Counted from the stretch's first letter, positions 44,285 to 55,552 are shown. The stretch is DNA of 64,000 bases from Leptotrichia massiliensis (GCF_900104625.1 NZ_FNVZ01000004.1:248001-312000), one strand, 5' to 3'. Translations and numbers: made by a program. The notes: generated by a model from the letters alone, not told the origin.

Positions 44285-45025
44285 TTAGTTTTCTGTAGTA
44301 TGTTCTATATATTCTTTCAATACTTCATTGGGAATTCCACTTCTTTTTATTTTACCTGATTCTATCCAGATTACTTTATTACATAACTTTTCCATTGTAT
44401 GTAAATCATGGGATACTATAACTATAGTAATTCCACTATCCTTTAATTCCTGCATTTTCCTAAAACATTTTGCTTGAAAATTGGCATCTCCAACTGATAA
44501 TATCTCGTCTATTAAAAGTATCTCCGCTTCTACATTAATTGCAACTGAAAAAGCTAGCCTCATATACATTCCGGAAGAATATGTCCTAATTGGACTATCT
44601 ATAAATTCTTCTAATTCTGAAAATTTAATGATTGTATCTAACTTAGAATCAATCTCCTTTTTGGTTAATCCATATATAGAAGCATTTATATAAATATTTT
44701 CTCTACCGGTCATATCTGGATGAAATCCTGCTCCAAGTTCTATTAAACTGGATACTTTTCCATTTATTTTTATATTTCCTGAATCTGGATATATAATTTT
44801 TGTAATTAATTTTAATAGAGTACTTTTTCCAGAACCATTTTTTCCAACTATACCTAAAATATCTCCTTTTTCTATATCAAAAGATATTCCTCTAAGAATA
44901 TTATTTTTAACATATGCATTTCTACTCTTAAAAAATAATATTCTTTCTTTTAATGTAAATCCTTTATCCTTATAAATCTTAAAACTCTTTTCTACATTCT
45001 CTACACTTATAGCTATTTCCTTCAT
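44285..45025 (-). CDS. Polysaccharide ABC exporter ATPase (Wzt/TagH/KpsT type)
   Basis: This 246-residue ATPase has Walker A GKNGSGKSTLL, signature YSSGMYMRLAFSV, Walker B ILLIDEILSVGDANFQ and switch His IVSHDLHTM. It ends soon after, so the C-terminal carbohydrate-binding domain found in O9a-type Wzt is missing. The length fits KpsT/TagH-like proteins or Wzt of the coupling-free kind. The start overlaps the permease stop by one base (TAATG). It powers export of a polyprenyl-linked glycan across the inner membrane. Confidence 0.92.
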   Translation of the reverse strand: MKEIAISVENVEKSFKIYKDKGFTLKERILFFKSRNAYVKNNILRGISFDIEKGDILGIVGKNGSGKSTLLKLITKIIYPDSGNIKINGKVSSLIELGAGFHPDMTGRENIYINASIYGLTKKEIDSKLDTIIKFSELEEFIDSPIRTYSSGMYMRLAFSVAINVEAEILLIDEILSVGDANFQAKCFRKMQELKDSGITIVIVSHDLHTMEKLCNKVIWIESGKIKRSGIPNEVLKEYIEHTTEN

Positions 45026-45798
45026 TATAGTTCCTCCGCAAAGCTTTTTTGCAATTTTTCAAACACAAAATATCCAACAAATATCATAATTACACTATAT
45101 AATACAGCACTTCCAAAAAATGAAAAATCTGGTATTTTTTTATAATACAATATTTCTCTATAAAATATTATAATACTTGTCATCGGATTCATTAAAAATA
45201 TTCCTCTATATTCTGAAGGAACCATATCCATTGAATAAACAATTGGTGTTGCATAAAACCAGGCCATTATAACTATATTCAAAATATACTCCAAATCTCT
45301 AAAGAATACATCTAATGCAGCAAATATAAAGGTAATACCTAATACCATTATATATTGTAAAATCATGATAACTGGTAACAATAAAACATACCAGCTTAAT
45401 CCAACTTCACTAAAAGATACTGTTAGGATAACTACTATCATTGTGTAAACCATATTCATAAATGCTGCATTTACAGTAGCTATTGGCAATACTATTCGAG
45501 GAAAATAAATTTTTTTTACTAAATCCTTATTAGCTACTATACTAACAGATCCCGCTTGAATACATGTTGTAAAAAAAATCCATGGAACAAGTCCTACAAA
45601 TAGATAAATATGAAAATTTTTTATATTAGATTTTAAAATAACAGAAAATACAATTGTATAAATTATCAATTGTAGTAACGGATTTAAAAATGTCCAGAAG
45701 AAACCTAAAATAGATCCTTTATATCTTACTTTGAGCTCTTTATTAACTAAACTATAAATCATCTGCCTATAATTATATATTTCTTTCAATATTTTCAT
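45025..45798 (-). CDS. Polysaccharide ABC exporter permease (Wzm/TagG type)
   Basis: This 257-residue ABC-2 type membrane protein opens with YNYRQMIYSLVNKELKVRYKGSILGFFWTFLNPLLQLIIYTIVF, the family signature, and has six membrane spans. It forms the channel with the ATPase encoded next. The pair indicates an ABC-dependent pathway rather than Wzx/Wzy; no Wzy or Wzz was found in the window. Confidence 0.93.
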   Translation of the reverse strand: MKILKEIYNYRQMIYSLVNKELKVRYKGSILGFFWTFLNPLLQLIIYTIVFSVILKSNIKNFHIYLFVGLVPWIFFTTCIQAGSVSIVANKDLVKKIYFPRIVLPIATVNAAFMNMVYTMIVVILTVSFSEVGLSWYVLLLPVIMILQYIMVLGITFIFAALDVFFRDLEYILNIVIMAWFYATPIVYSMDMVPSEYRGIFLMNPMTSIIIFYREILYYKKIPDFSFFGSAVLYSVIMIFVGYFVFEKLQKSFAEEL

Positions 45799-45814
45799 TT
45801 TTTCTCCTTAATCA

Positions 45815-46864
45815 TTACTTTATTCTCTTTTTTAATTTTAGAAAAATAGAATCTTTATTAATATATTTATTTAATAAATATGAAAATAGTACACTTATAC
45901 ACATAGCCATTAATATTATTTTTAATTCAGGAAAAGAACCTATTGAAAAATAAAATCTTTGAACTAAAAAGACTAATACTATTTGATGAATTAAATAAAA
46001 TTCCATACTAATTTTCCCTAATTTTTTTAATAAAGAATTATTTAAAATTTTTGAAATAAAACCTTTATCAAAACTAAAAACTAAAATTAAAAAGGAGATT
46101 GGAAATATATAGTATATATCCCATCTATAAATTAATGGAATTTTACTAATTCCGATATACATAAAAATAAGTAACATTAGTATACTAATAAATTCTAAAA
46201 TAGTTGCTTTTTTTCTTGTTATATATTGTTGTATTCTTAAATAAATTTCATAAAGCAATACACCACTAAAAAAATCTATAAAACGAAAAACAGGATTTAC
46301 ATAATAAAACCATGTTCCTAATTCTTCTGTTATGTTAAACTTTATAATTATTGTTATTATAGATAGCATGAATATTGCATAACTCCATAACAATTTTCTT
46401 AGAGGAAGTTTTAGAAAATATAGAAATATAATATAGAAAAAAAATAAATTTGAAATACACCATGCCACACCATTAAACTTAAAAGCAAAACCATCTAAAG
46501 GAACAAAACTCTGTACTAAAAATAGAAATGGAATTACTGATGATAGAACATCCTGTAATGATATTTTATAAATAATTATTGACAATAGCATCGTAATCAT
46601 ATATATAGGATAAATTTTTTTTACTCTTTTTATCAAAAACTCTTCCTTTAAAACTTTATTTGTTATTATCTTACTTTTATACCCATATGAACAAACAAAG
46701 CCAGATAAAATAAAGAAAAACTGAACACCTATAAAAGCTTCAAAAATCCAATTTTCCAAAAAAAGTTTATCATTATATAATTTGAATACATCAAAATGAT
46801 GAATAAATATCAAAAATATAAATATAAATCTTAAAGAATTTATTGCGTTCAATTCTTTTTTCAA
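45815..46864 (-). CDS. Acyltransferase 3 family membrane protein
   Basis: This 349-residue protein has about ten membrane spans. The first helix INSLRFIFIFLIFIHHFDVF carries the conserved Arg and the His pair, and FFILSGFVCSYGYKSK follows. It probably acetylates the polysaccharide. It lies between the double glycosyltransferase and the exporter genes. Confidence 0.87.
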   Translation of the reverse strand: MKKELNAINSLRFIFIFLIFIHHFDVFKLYNDKLFLENWIFEAFIGVQFFFILSGFVCSYGYKSKIITNKVLKEEFLIKRVKKIYPIYMITMLLSIIIYKISLQDVLSSVIPFLFLVQSFVPLDGFAFKFNGVAWCISNLFFFYIIFLYFLKLPLRKLLWSYAIFMLSIITIIIKFNITEELGTWFYYVNPVFRFIDFFSGVLLYEIYLRIQQYITRKKATILEFISILMLLIFMYIGISKIPLIYRWDIYYIFPISFLILVFSFDKGFISKILNNSLLKKLGKISMEFYLIHQIVLVFLVQRFYFSIGSFPELKIILMAMCISVLFSYLLNKYINKDSIFLKLKKRIK

Positions 46865-46899
46865 AAATTACACCTTCCTTCTAAATAATTATTTTTTAA

Positions 46900-49656
46900 T
46901 TAATAGAAATTTTTCAATTCCTTTGCTACATTTTTAGCACATTCTTCCCATGTAATAGACTTCCAATTTTCTTCTATATTTCTATTTTTTTCTTCTAATT
47001 TATCTAAATTTTTATAATAATATAATATTTTCTCTGCCCATTCTTTTGCATTATAAGGGTTTGCATAATCAATAAAATCTCCACCTATCTCTTTAAGAGG
47101 TGCAACATCTGAAGCAATACAAAACTTCCCATAATTTAAACTTTCTGGCAAAGTCAGACTCCATCCTTCATATAAACTAGCTAACACTGTAAATAAACTA
47201 TTTTTATATAAGATTTCTAATTCTATGTCATTTGGAGTTATTATAATTATTTTATTTTTTATTCTTTCGTCTCTTTCTAATCTCTCTAGCAGTTCTTCAG
47301 TTTTCCATCCAGGATATCCGCAGAAAATCATTTGAGGTAAGTCTTCAGCCATTTTCATTAATTCCAAATACGCCTGATATAGTATATCATGATTTTTTCT
47401 GGCTTCTATAGAACCAACTGCCATAATATAAGATTTATCAATATTATACTTTTCAAATACTTTTTCTCTTAATTTTTTATCATCTAAATTCAATTTTACT
47501 GTAACATCACTTCCAAATTTTACCGGTATCCCTTCTCTTTCTGGAAGACTGTTGTCCTTAGCATATTTTAATCCATCTAACATAGCTGTTTTTCCGCCAT
47601 AAAATACTGCATCACTAAGTTTGTAAGTTCTATCTAAAAATACTTTGTAAAATATCTTAGTTTCTTCCTTATGTGTTTGCGGAACAATAGTTGGAGTAAA
47701 ATCATAAATCAATTGGAAAAATTTAAATTGATTTTTCTTTTTAGATTCTTCTATTACATCATAAACATGTTCATTATATCCTACTCCTACTGAAAAAAAT
47801 ATGTCTTTTTCCTTAAAGGGAAGTAAATAGCTTGTTTTCTTTATTTGTATTCCTTTTTTTTCTTTTATTTTATTTATATGCTTTACCATCATTTTTTGAA
47901 TTTTTGAAGGAAATAAACTAACCATCAGCCATATTGCTTCTCCGAATTTTTCGTTTCGTGATAACATTTTTTTCTTTTCATAAATTGCTGATGATTTTTG
48001 AGTTGTTAACCATTTAATCTGATGACTCAATTCCTTAAAACCTTCTTCTATAGATTTACTGGAAAATAATTGATTTATTGAGTATTTATCTAAAATTATG
48101 TACTTATCATCCAATAGTACAATGTACTCTATATTATTTATTTCACTGATTAAATTTTTAGCTAATTGTAACTGCGTTCTTAATATTCCGCTTACATTAG
48201 ATTTTGAAAAAATTGAATGCCATATCAAAGTCAAGTCATAATAAATTTTTCCATTATATTTTAAATTTTCATCAGCTATTTGCAATAAATATTCATTTAC
48301 TTTTTGACCGCAATCTTTCCAAGTTATTGATTTCCAATTTTTTTCTATTTTTTCAGAATAGGATTTTAATATCTCATTATTCTCATTATAATACAATATT
48401 TTATTCATCCACTCTACTGAATCCATTGTTTCAACATAATCTGACAATTCACCTGCTATTTCTCTTAGAGGTGCAACATCTGAACATAAACAAAATTTAC
48501 CATAACTTAAAGACTCAGGTAATGTCAGGCTCCATCCTTCATAAACAGTTGGTAATATAGTAAATTTACAATTTCTATAGATAACATCTAATTCTTCATC
48601 TGAAGGTGTTATTAATGTTATTTTTTTAGATAGCTCTGTATCATTTTCTATAAACTCTCCTGTCAGTCCAGTTGGATGACCTCCAACAATTACCAGTTGC
48701 GGTATTTTTTCTTCAGGCAATGATTGTAACATTAGTTTGTACGCCCTATATATTGTCATATAATTTTTTTTCGGATCTATTGAACCTACTGCTAAAATAT
48801 AATCATCCGATATACTATATTTCTTTAAAACATCTTCTTTTGAACAACTACCAGTACTTCTTATTATGTTAGAACCAAATTTTACAGGAAAACCTTTTTT
48901 TATTGGTAATTTATTTTCTTTAAAGAACTCTTCCGCATCTTTTTTAGCAGTTTCTCCGCCATAAAAAATGTAATCACAGTTTGTGGAAATCCATGTCAGG
49001 TATTTTGAAAAGATTTTTTGACCGTCATAAAGATGTTTTAAGCCTTTTTTTACTAATACTAAATCATAAACTAAATAAATTAACTTTATATTCTGCAATG
49101 ATGATTTTAATCTTGAGTATTGATATTCTTTATTACTTGTATACCAACCACAAGAAAAAATTATATCACCCTCTTTAAAAGGGTGAGTGAATTCATAATT
49201 GTCTTTTTTATTAATTAATTTATTTCGAAATCCATTATTGAATTTAGAAATTATTTTTAATGGTATATAAATTAAATTTGTAATAATTATTGCTAGTATT
49301 TTTTTTATTCCATGTAATTTAGAATGTATTATTTTTTTTAATATTTTAGCTCGTTCTATTCTAGCTGTTGATGTATTTATTGCTTTTTTTAGACCTTCTG
49401 GCATTTCAAATTCATTACTTTTATTATTTCTATTGAAATGTTTAATATATGCATCTGAAACACTATCTGACTTCCAAAGCCACTCTAATTCTTCCGATTT
49501 TATTTCAGAAAATCCTATTTCTTCACTTACACAAAAACGAATCTCTGGATTTTCTTTTTTTAAATTTTTAGCTATCTCTAGTTCCGCTCTGACAATTCCA
49601 ACACATCCACCATCCCAGATACGCATTGTATTTGTTAAATCCATCCAAATTGACAC
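46900..49656 (-). CDS. Two-domain GT4 glycosyltransferase
   Basis: This 918-residue protein contains two complete GT-B units in tandem. The first has AVGSIDPKKNYMTIYRAYK, then FTILPTVYEGWSLTLPESLSYGKFCLCSDVAPLREIAG. The second has AVGSIEARKNHDILYQAY, then FTVLASLYEGWSLTLPESLNYGKFCIASDVAPLKEIGG. Each unit ends in WKSITW. The likeness shows an internal duplication; both E-x7-E pairs are intact. Bifunctional polymerising transferases (WbdA type) are built this way, so it may make the repeat-unit backbone. Confidence 0.87.
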   Translation of the reverse strand: MSIWMDLTNTMRIWDGGCVGIVRAELEIAKNLKKENPEIRFCVSEEIGFSEIKSEELEWLWKSDSVSDAYIKHFNRNNKSNEFEMPEGLKKAINTSTARIERAKILKKIIHSKLHGIKKILAIIITNLIYIPLKIISKFNNGFRNKLINKKDNYEFTHPFKEGDIIFSCGWYTSNKEYQYSRLKSSLQNIKLIYLVYDLVLVKKGLKHLYDGQKIFSKYLTWISTNCDYIFYGGETAKKDAEEFFKENKLPIKKGFPVKFGSNIIRSTGSCSKEDVLKKYSISDDYILAVGSIDPKKNYMTIYRAYKLMLQSLPEEKIPQLVIVGGHPTGLTGEFIENDTELSKKITLITPSDEELDVIYRNCKFTILPTVYEGWSLTLPESLSYGKFCLCSDVAPLREIAGELSDYVETMDSVEWMNKILYYNENNEILKSYSEKIEKNWKSITWKDCGQKVNEYLLQIADENLKYNGKIYYDLTLIWHSIFSKSNVSGILRTQLQLAKNLISEINNIEYIVLLDDKYIILDKYSINQLFSSKSIEEGFKELSHQIKWLTTQKSSAIYEKKKMLSRNEKFGEAIWLMVSLFPSKIQKMMVKHINKIKEKKGIQIKKTSYLLPFKEKDIFFSVGVGYNEHVYDVIEESKKKNQFKFFQLIYDFTPTIVPQTHKEETKIFYKVFLDRTYKLSDAVFYGGKTAMLDGLKYAKDNSLPEREGIPVKFGSDVTVKLNLDDKKLREKVFEKYNIDKSYIMAVGSIEARKNHDILYQAYLELMKMAEDLPQMIFCGYPGWKTEELLERLERDERIKNKIIIITPNDIELEILYKNSLFTVLASLYEGWSLTLPESLNYGKFCIASDVAPLKEIGGDFIDYANPYNAKEWAEKILYYYKNLDKLEEKNRNIEENWKSITWEECAKNVAKELKNFY

Positions 49657-49692
49657 TTTTTATACTCCTCCTATTTTACTTTATTATAAAAA

Positions 49693-50736
<1,044 letters not shown>

Positions 50737-50742
50737 CTAAAT

Positions 50743-51654
50743 TTATCTATTTTTATAATAATCTAACATTTTTACTAATATATCTTTTACACTTTGAGAT
50801 TTCTTACCATTCATAAATTCCCATAGTCTTGTTGTATCTCCAATCATTCTCCAAACTTCATTTTTTCTAACAAAATCTGACGAAATCTCAATTTCAGGTT
50901 TAAAATCTGTTATTTCCTGAAGTAATTGTATTATCATTTCACCATTTGTTGGAATTCCTGAACAGATATTAAGAATATCAAAATCTAATTTTTTTCTTGA
51001 TATTAATTCCATTATAACTTCTGCACAATATTCAACATCGACATAATCTCTAAAAGATGATATATTTCCAACAGAAAGTTTTTCTTTTCTATCTGCAAAA
51101 TGTTCTACCAACTTAGGAACTAAAAATTTTTCACTTTGACCAACTCCTATAATGTTAAACGGTCTTATTGTTACAATATCTAAATCCTCTTTATACTGTT
51201 TACTTATATATTCTGTAATCATCTTACTATATGAATAATGATTCGCTGGATTATAAGTAAGATTTTCTCCGTATTTATCTACATTTTGATTTCCATAAAC
51301 TCCTGCTGTACTTGCCAAAATTACTCTAGTATTTTTGTCACAATAATTTTGTGCTGATTCTAATAAATTTTCTGTCCCTTGAACATTTACATTATAAATT
51401 TCTCCAGTATTTTTATGAGTAACCAATGCAATTGCTGCTAAATGTACTATAACATTAGGTTTATACGATTTTATAACTTCACCCAAATTTTCTTTATCTA
51501 AAAGAGAAATAACTCTTTGATTTTCTGATGAAACATCTAGAACTTTTTGGGCATCAATAGCTAAAAAGTCTAAATCATTATCTTTAATTTTTTTAAGTAC
51601 ATACTTGCCTATAAATCCAGAGGCTCCTGTTATTAAAATTTTTTTTTCTTTCAT
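50743..51654 (-). CDS. GDP-6-deoxy-D-mannose reductase-like (Rmd)
   Basis: This 303-residue extended SDR protein has ITGASGFIGKYVLKKI (cofactor), NVQGTENLLES, STAGVYGNQNVDKYGE, and YSYSKMITEYI with the Tyr-Lys pair. It also has the RMD-like FNIIGVGQSEKFLVPKLVEHFADRKEKLSVGN, FRDYVDVEYC and ILNICSGIP. Next to gmd the likely product is GDP-D-rhamnose. GDP-L-fucose synthase is less likely because of the sequence pattern and length. The family match is good; the product is inferred. Confidence 0.8.
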   Translation of the reverse strand: MKEKKILITGASGFIGKYVLKKIKDNDLDFLAIDAQKVLDVSSENQRVISLLDKENLGEVIKSYKPNVIVHLAAIALVTHKNTGEIYNVNVQGTENLLESAQNYCDKNTRVILASTAGVYGNQNVDKYGENLTYNPANHYSYSKMITEYISKQYKEDLDIVTIRPFNIIGVGQSEKFLVPKLVEHFADRKEKLSVGNISSFRDYVDVEYCAEVIMELISRKKLDFDILNICSGIPTNGEMIIQLLQEITDFKPEIEISSDFVRKNEVWRMIGDTTRLWEFMNGKKSQSVKDILVKMLDYYKNR

Positions 51655-51687
51655 ATCTCTTCCTTTATTTCTATTAATCTCTAAAAT

Positions 51688-52764
51688 TTATAAATATTCA
51701 TTCCTATTGCAAATTCTTAGATTATTGATAATTTCCTTAACTTCTTGTGAATTGTTTTTATGACAAATCAGTGTTACATCTTCAGTATCTACAATTACTA
51801 TATCCTCTAAACCAATAGTTGCGATAAGTTTTTCATTACCTTGTATTATTGAATTTTTTGTTTTTATACTTATAACATTTCCACTTATAACATTTCCATC
51901 TTGATTTGTCTTATTAATTCTTTCAAGTGAAAGCCAACTTCCTACATCATCCCACCCAAAGTTTCCTGGAATCACATAAATGTTTTTAGCTTTTTCCATT
52001 ATCCCATAATCTATAGATTCTGACGGAAGATTTGGAAATTCTTTTCTTAACACTTCTTCATATTCTTCTGTATTTATTGACTCTCCTATTTTTTGCAGTC
52101 CTTCATAAATTTCTGGCAAATATTCTTTAAAATTTTTCAAAATAGTTGATGCTTTCCATACAAACATTCCACTATTCCATAAATATTGTCCACTTGTTAA
52201 GTATTCTTTAGCTTTTTCTAAATTTGGTTTTTCCACAAAACGTAAAACTTCATAAACGTTTGCACTATCTTTAAAATTTTCACCTTTTGTAAAGTTAATA
52301 TACCCATATCCTGTTTCAGGATAATTTGGAGTAATTCCTATTGTTACCAGATTATCTCCTTTCTCAACTACATTTAATGTCGTTTTTAATGTGTCGATGA
52401 AAATTTCATTAAATTTAATTAAATGATCTGAAGGTAAAATTATCATTTTTGAATTTATATCCTTTTTCGCAATATGCATTGCAGCAAGTCCAATACAAGG
52501 TGCTGTATTTTTAGCAACTGGTTCAATGATTATATTCTCTTTTGGTATATCTGGGATATTCTCTAAAACCAAATTTTTATACATTTCATTTGTTACCACG
52601 TAAACATTTTCAATATCTACTAAACTTTTTACCCTTTCGACTGTATGTTGTATCATAGATTTCCCATCATCTGTTAAAGATAAAAATTGCTTTGGTAAAT
52701 TTATTCGGCTTTTAGGCCAAAACCTTTCACCTTTTCCACCAGCCATTATTACTACTGAAGTCAA
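51688..52764 (-). CDS. manC: Mannose-1-phosphate guanylyltransferase
   Basis: This 358-residue enzyme makes GDP-mannose from GTP and mannose-1-phosphate. Seen are MAGGKGERFWPKSR, FVEKPNLEKAKEYL and WNSGMFVWKASTIL, with PLSP-type residues LPSDHL. It lacks the phosphomannose isomerase domain fused to ManC/AlgA in many bacteria, which matches a separate manA at 20.4 kb. It sits upstream of the reductase and gmd genes in the locus. Confidence 0.95.
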   Translation of the reverse strand: MTSVVIMAGGKGERFWPKSRINLPKQFLSLTDDGKSMIQHTVERVKSLVDIENVYVVTNEMYKNLVLENIPDIPKENIIIEPVAKNTAPCIGLAAMHIAKKDINSKMIILPSDHLIKFNEIFIDTLKTTLNVVEKGDNLVTIGITPNYPETGYGYINFTKGENFKDSANVYEVLRFVEKPNLEKAKEYLTSGQYLWNSGMFVWKASTILKNFKEYLPEIYEGLQKIGESINTEEYEEVLRKEFPNLPSESIDYGIMEKAKNIYVIPGNFGWDDVGSWLSLERINKTNQDGNVISGNVISIKTKNSIIQGNEKLIATIGLEDIVIVDTEDVTLICHKNNSQEVKEIINNLRICNRNEYL

Positions 52765-52841
52765 TGTAGCTCCTCCTTTTTTATTTGAAATTTTATTAGT
52801 GTGTTTTCAGAATTACATAAAACAACAACTATTATTATAAA

Positions 52842-53738
52842 TTATTTTTTTAATAAACTTTCTAAATATTTTTTATAATTACAATTTTTTAACTTATTTA
52901 TTATTTTAACAAGCATTTCTTTGTCTATCCAGCCTTTTGTATAGGCAATTTCTTCAAGACAGGCAATATAAAAGCCTTGTCTATTTTGAATTGCTTCTAC
53001 AAAATTTGAAGCCTCTAACAAACCTTTTGGTGTACCTGTGTCAAACCAACTCATCCCACGTCCGAGAGTTTTTACTTTTAATTTTTCTTCAATCAAATAA
53101 AGTTCATTAATTGATGTTATTTCTAGCTCTTTACGTTTTGATGGCTTTAATGTCTTAGCTTTTTTTATAACTGTATTATCATAAAAATACAGTCCTGGGA
53201 TTGCAAAATTTGATTTAGCTATTTGCGGTTTTTCTTGTAAAGAAATGACATTTCCGTGTTTATCAAATTCAACAACACCATAATCACTGGGATTTTTCAC
53301 TGGATAACCAAATATCATTGCACCATTATTATTTAATTCTGTTTTTTTAGAATTTTCAAAGTAATCAATCGCTTCTTCAAGAATTTTTGAAAATCCATTT
53401 CCATAAAATATGTTATCTCCCAAAATCAATGTAACATTATCACAATCAATAAAGTCTTCTCCTATCAAAAAACATTCCGCAATTCCATTTGGCTCATTTT
53501 GAATTTTATATTCAATATTTATTCCTAATTGCTTTCCATCTCCAAGAAGATTTTCGAATAACAAGATATCTCTTGGTGTGGAAATTATTAAAATATTCTT
53601 TATATTTGCAAGCATAAGTACAGATAAAGGATAATAAATCATAGGCTTATCATAAACTGGCAATATTTGTTTGGAAATAGATTTTGTCAATGGATAAAGT
53701 CTTGTGCCAGAACCTCCAGCTAAAACAATTCCCTTCAT
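52842..53738 (-). CDS. rfbA: Glucose-1-phosphate thymidylyltransferase
   Basis: This protein of about 298 residues makes dTDP-glucose. Seen are KGIVLAGGSGTRLYPLTKSISKQILPVYDKPMIYYPLS, LILGDNIFYG, VVEFD...SLQEKP and SWFDTGTPKGLLEAS, the RmlA family set. The frame is open to 53762, but AAGGAGGAG precedes ATG 53738. The partners rfbB, rfbC and rfbD are not in this window, so the use of dTDP-glucose here is open. Confidence 0.94.
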   Translation of the reverse strand: MKGIVLAGGSGTRLYPLTKSISKQILPVYDKPMIYYPLSVLMLANIKNILIISTPRDILLFENLLGDGKQLGINIEYKIQNEPNGIAECFLIGEDFIDCDNVTLILGDNIFYGNGFSKILEEAIDYFENSKKTELNNNGAMIFGYPVKNPSDYGVVEFDKHGNVISLQEKPQIAKSNFAIPGLYFYDNTVIKKAKTLKPSKRKELEITSINELYLIEEKLKVKTLGRGMSWFDTGTPKGLLEASNFVEAIQNRQGFYIACLEEIAYTKGWIDKEMLVKIINKLKNCNYKKYLESLLKK

Positions 53739-53792
53739 AAGTCTCCTCCTTAAATAAACCATTTAATAAAAAGAATTTTTTCAATTTCAATA

Positions 53793-55088
53793 TTATTTCC
53801 CTTTTCCAAATAAAACAGCCTTAGCCGTTTTTGCAACAATAAGCACATCAAGTATTAAGTCCTGATGTTTTAAATAGTATAAGTCATATTCAAGTTTTCT
53901 CTTTGCATCATCTAAACTTTCGCCGTATGGAAACATTACTTGAGCCCAACCTGTTATTCCAGGTTTTATAAGATGCCTTAGATTGTAGTAGTTTATCTGT
54001 TCTGCGTAATCTTTGGCTAGTATATCCCATTCTGGACGTGGTCCAATAAAACTCATTGTCCCTTTCAAAATATTCCAAAGTTGTGGTAATTCATCGATTC
54101 TTGTTTTTCTAATAAATTTTCCAAATTTTGTAACTCTTGTGTCACAATCCAAAGTATACTTTGAATATTTTTTAGGATCATGCAGTTTCATACTTCTAAA
54201 TTTATAAACTTTGAAAGGTTTCATATTTTCGCCTATTCTTGTTTGTTTAAATATAACTGGCCCTTTAGATTCGCATTTAATAATTATTGCAGTAATTAAT
54301 GCGAGAGGAGAAAGAACGACCATTAAAATTAATGCTAGTATTAAATCCATTCCTCTTTTTATATTTCTTTGCATTTCATTGTTCAAAATATCAAATCCAT
54401 TTGATTGTAAAATCCATTCTTCATTTATTTGATTTATATCAATTTTCTTTTGGATATCTTCATTGAATTCTTCATAATTCATTATTTTTAATCCATTAAT
54501 TTTCAAATCAAAAATACGTTTTGAATATTTTTTAAAATCAGGACTTTTTATATCTTTTACAATTACTAGAATATCCACATTATTTTTTACAATAATTGAT
54601 TCCATTTCATCATATTTTCCAATTAAATATTTTGTTGCTCTAGTTTTATTATTTGAAATATATCCAATATAATTATAGTCAAGGGTATTTATAATATCTT
54701 CTTGGATGTTATTGTCTATATGATTTGACCCAAATATTAATACATTTTGTTTTTTCATATAAATTGAGCATATAATTTTTCTAAAAATTACTTGAAACAC
54801 AAATATTAATCCAAACATATAAAATACATCAAAACGCTTCCAAAAGGCATATAACATTACAGAAAAGATACTATCAATTCCTAAATTTATAAAAACATCT
54901 TTAAGCCTAAAACGTTCTGCATAAAAATCCAGTTGTCCAAATACAAACTTTACAAATATAAATAAAATAAATATAAAATTTGTTAAATATTTTACTACAT
55001 AGTCATATTTATCTAATAAAAGACTATAAATCATATATAAAATAAAAATATATAATATACGTATGCGTATATCTTTATTTAGTTTCAT
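53793..55088 (-). CDS. Initiating polyprenyl glycosylphosphotransferase (WbaP/WcaJ type)
   Basis: This 431-residue protein has four membrane spans, then a CoA-binding-like fold (VLIFGSNHIDNNIQEDI), and the catalytic C-terminal domain. That domain has MDLILALILMVVLSPLALITAIII, FKQTRIGENMKPFKVYKFRSM, RKTRIDELPQLWNILKGTMSFIGPRPE and LRHLIKPGITGWAQ. It moves a sugar phosphate onto undecaprenyl phosphate to start the glycan. As the first gene of the locus it marks the probable operon start; the promoter lies in the gap above. Confidence 0.92.
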   Translation of the reverse strand: MKLNKDIRIRILYIFILYMIYSLLLDKYDYVVKYLTNFIFILFIFVKFVFGQLDFYAERFRLKDVFINLGIDSIFSVMLYAFWKRFDVFYMFGLIFVFQVIFRKIICSIYMKKQNVLIFGSNHIDNNIQEDIINTLDYNYIGYISNNKTRATKYLIGKYDEMESIIVKNNVDILVIVKDIKSPDFKKYSKRIFDLKINGLKIMNYEEFNEDIQKKIDINQINEEWILQSNGFDILNNEMQRNIKRGMDLILALILMVVLSPLALITAIIIKCESKGPVIFKQTRIGENMKPFKVYKFRSMKLHDPKKYSKYTLDCDTRVTKFGKFIRKTRIDELPQLWNILKGTMSFIGPRPEWDILAKDYAEQINYYNLRHLIKPGITGWAQVMFPYGESLDDAKRKLEYDLYYLKHQDLILDVLIVAKTAKAVLFGKGK

Positions 55089-55552
55089 AATTATTCATCC
55101 TCACTTAACAAATCATTTATATAAACTCCATTTAAGAAGCATTCATTGAAGATTTTATCTTAATTTTTTTTACTAAAAGAATAACATTTTCTAAGACAAA
55201 AAATTATAATTTGTATTAAATAATTCCAAATGAGAAAAAAGATGAAAAAATTTATTTGAATTTTTGTGTAAATAGAAGTTTTATTCTCTATTTTTTATAC
55301 ATAATTACAGTATGAGTATAACATATTTTATTAGGAAATTCAAGTACTGGCAATTCAATAAAAATATGGCTTGGAAGTAATTTTAAACATTATAATGGTA
55401 TGTGTTTGTTTTTTATATTTTTTAAAAATTTAATCAATAAGTTATACAACTCTGAAATTTAAATCCAGCAATCTAAATCTTTGAAATTGTTATTTTACTT
55501 AAAATTTGATATACTAAATTTATAAAAATAAAAAATATGGAGGAAAAAAATT
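55089..55552. other. AT-rich intergenic region, start of polysaccharide locus
   Basis: This gap lies between divergent genes. On the minus strand a TATAAT-like -10 near 55215-55220 may drive the polysaccharide genes, but its -35 is poor. A 22-codon frame (55312-55380, plus strand) has no ribosome site and is not called. No JUMPstart-like element was seen. The M3 peptidase gene has a GGAGG site and a probable -10 (TATACT) near 55511. Confidence 0.4.

Noticed and set aside
55312-55380. 22-codon frame upstream of the M3 peptidase gene
   Set aside because: No ribosome site, no clear promoter or terminator, mixed composition rather than a membrane span.
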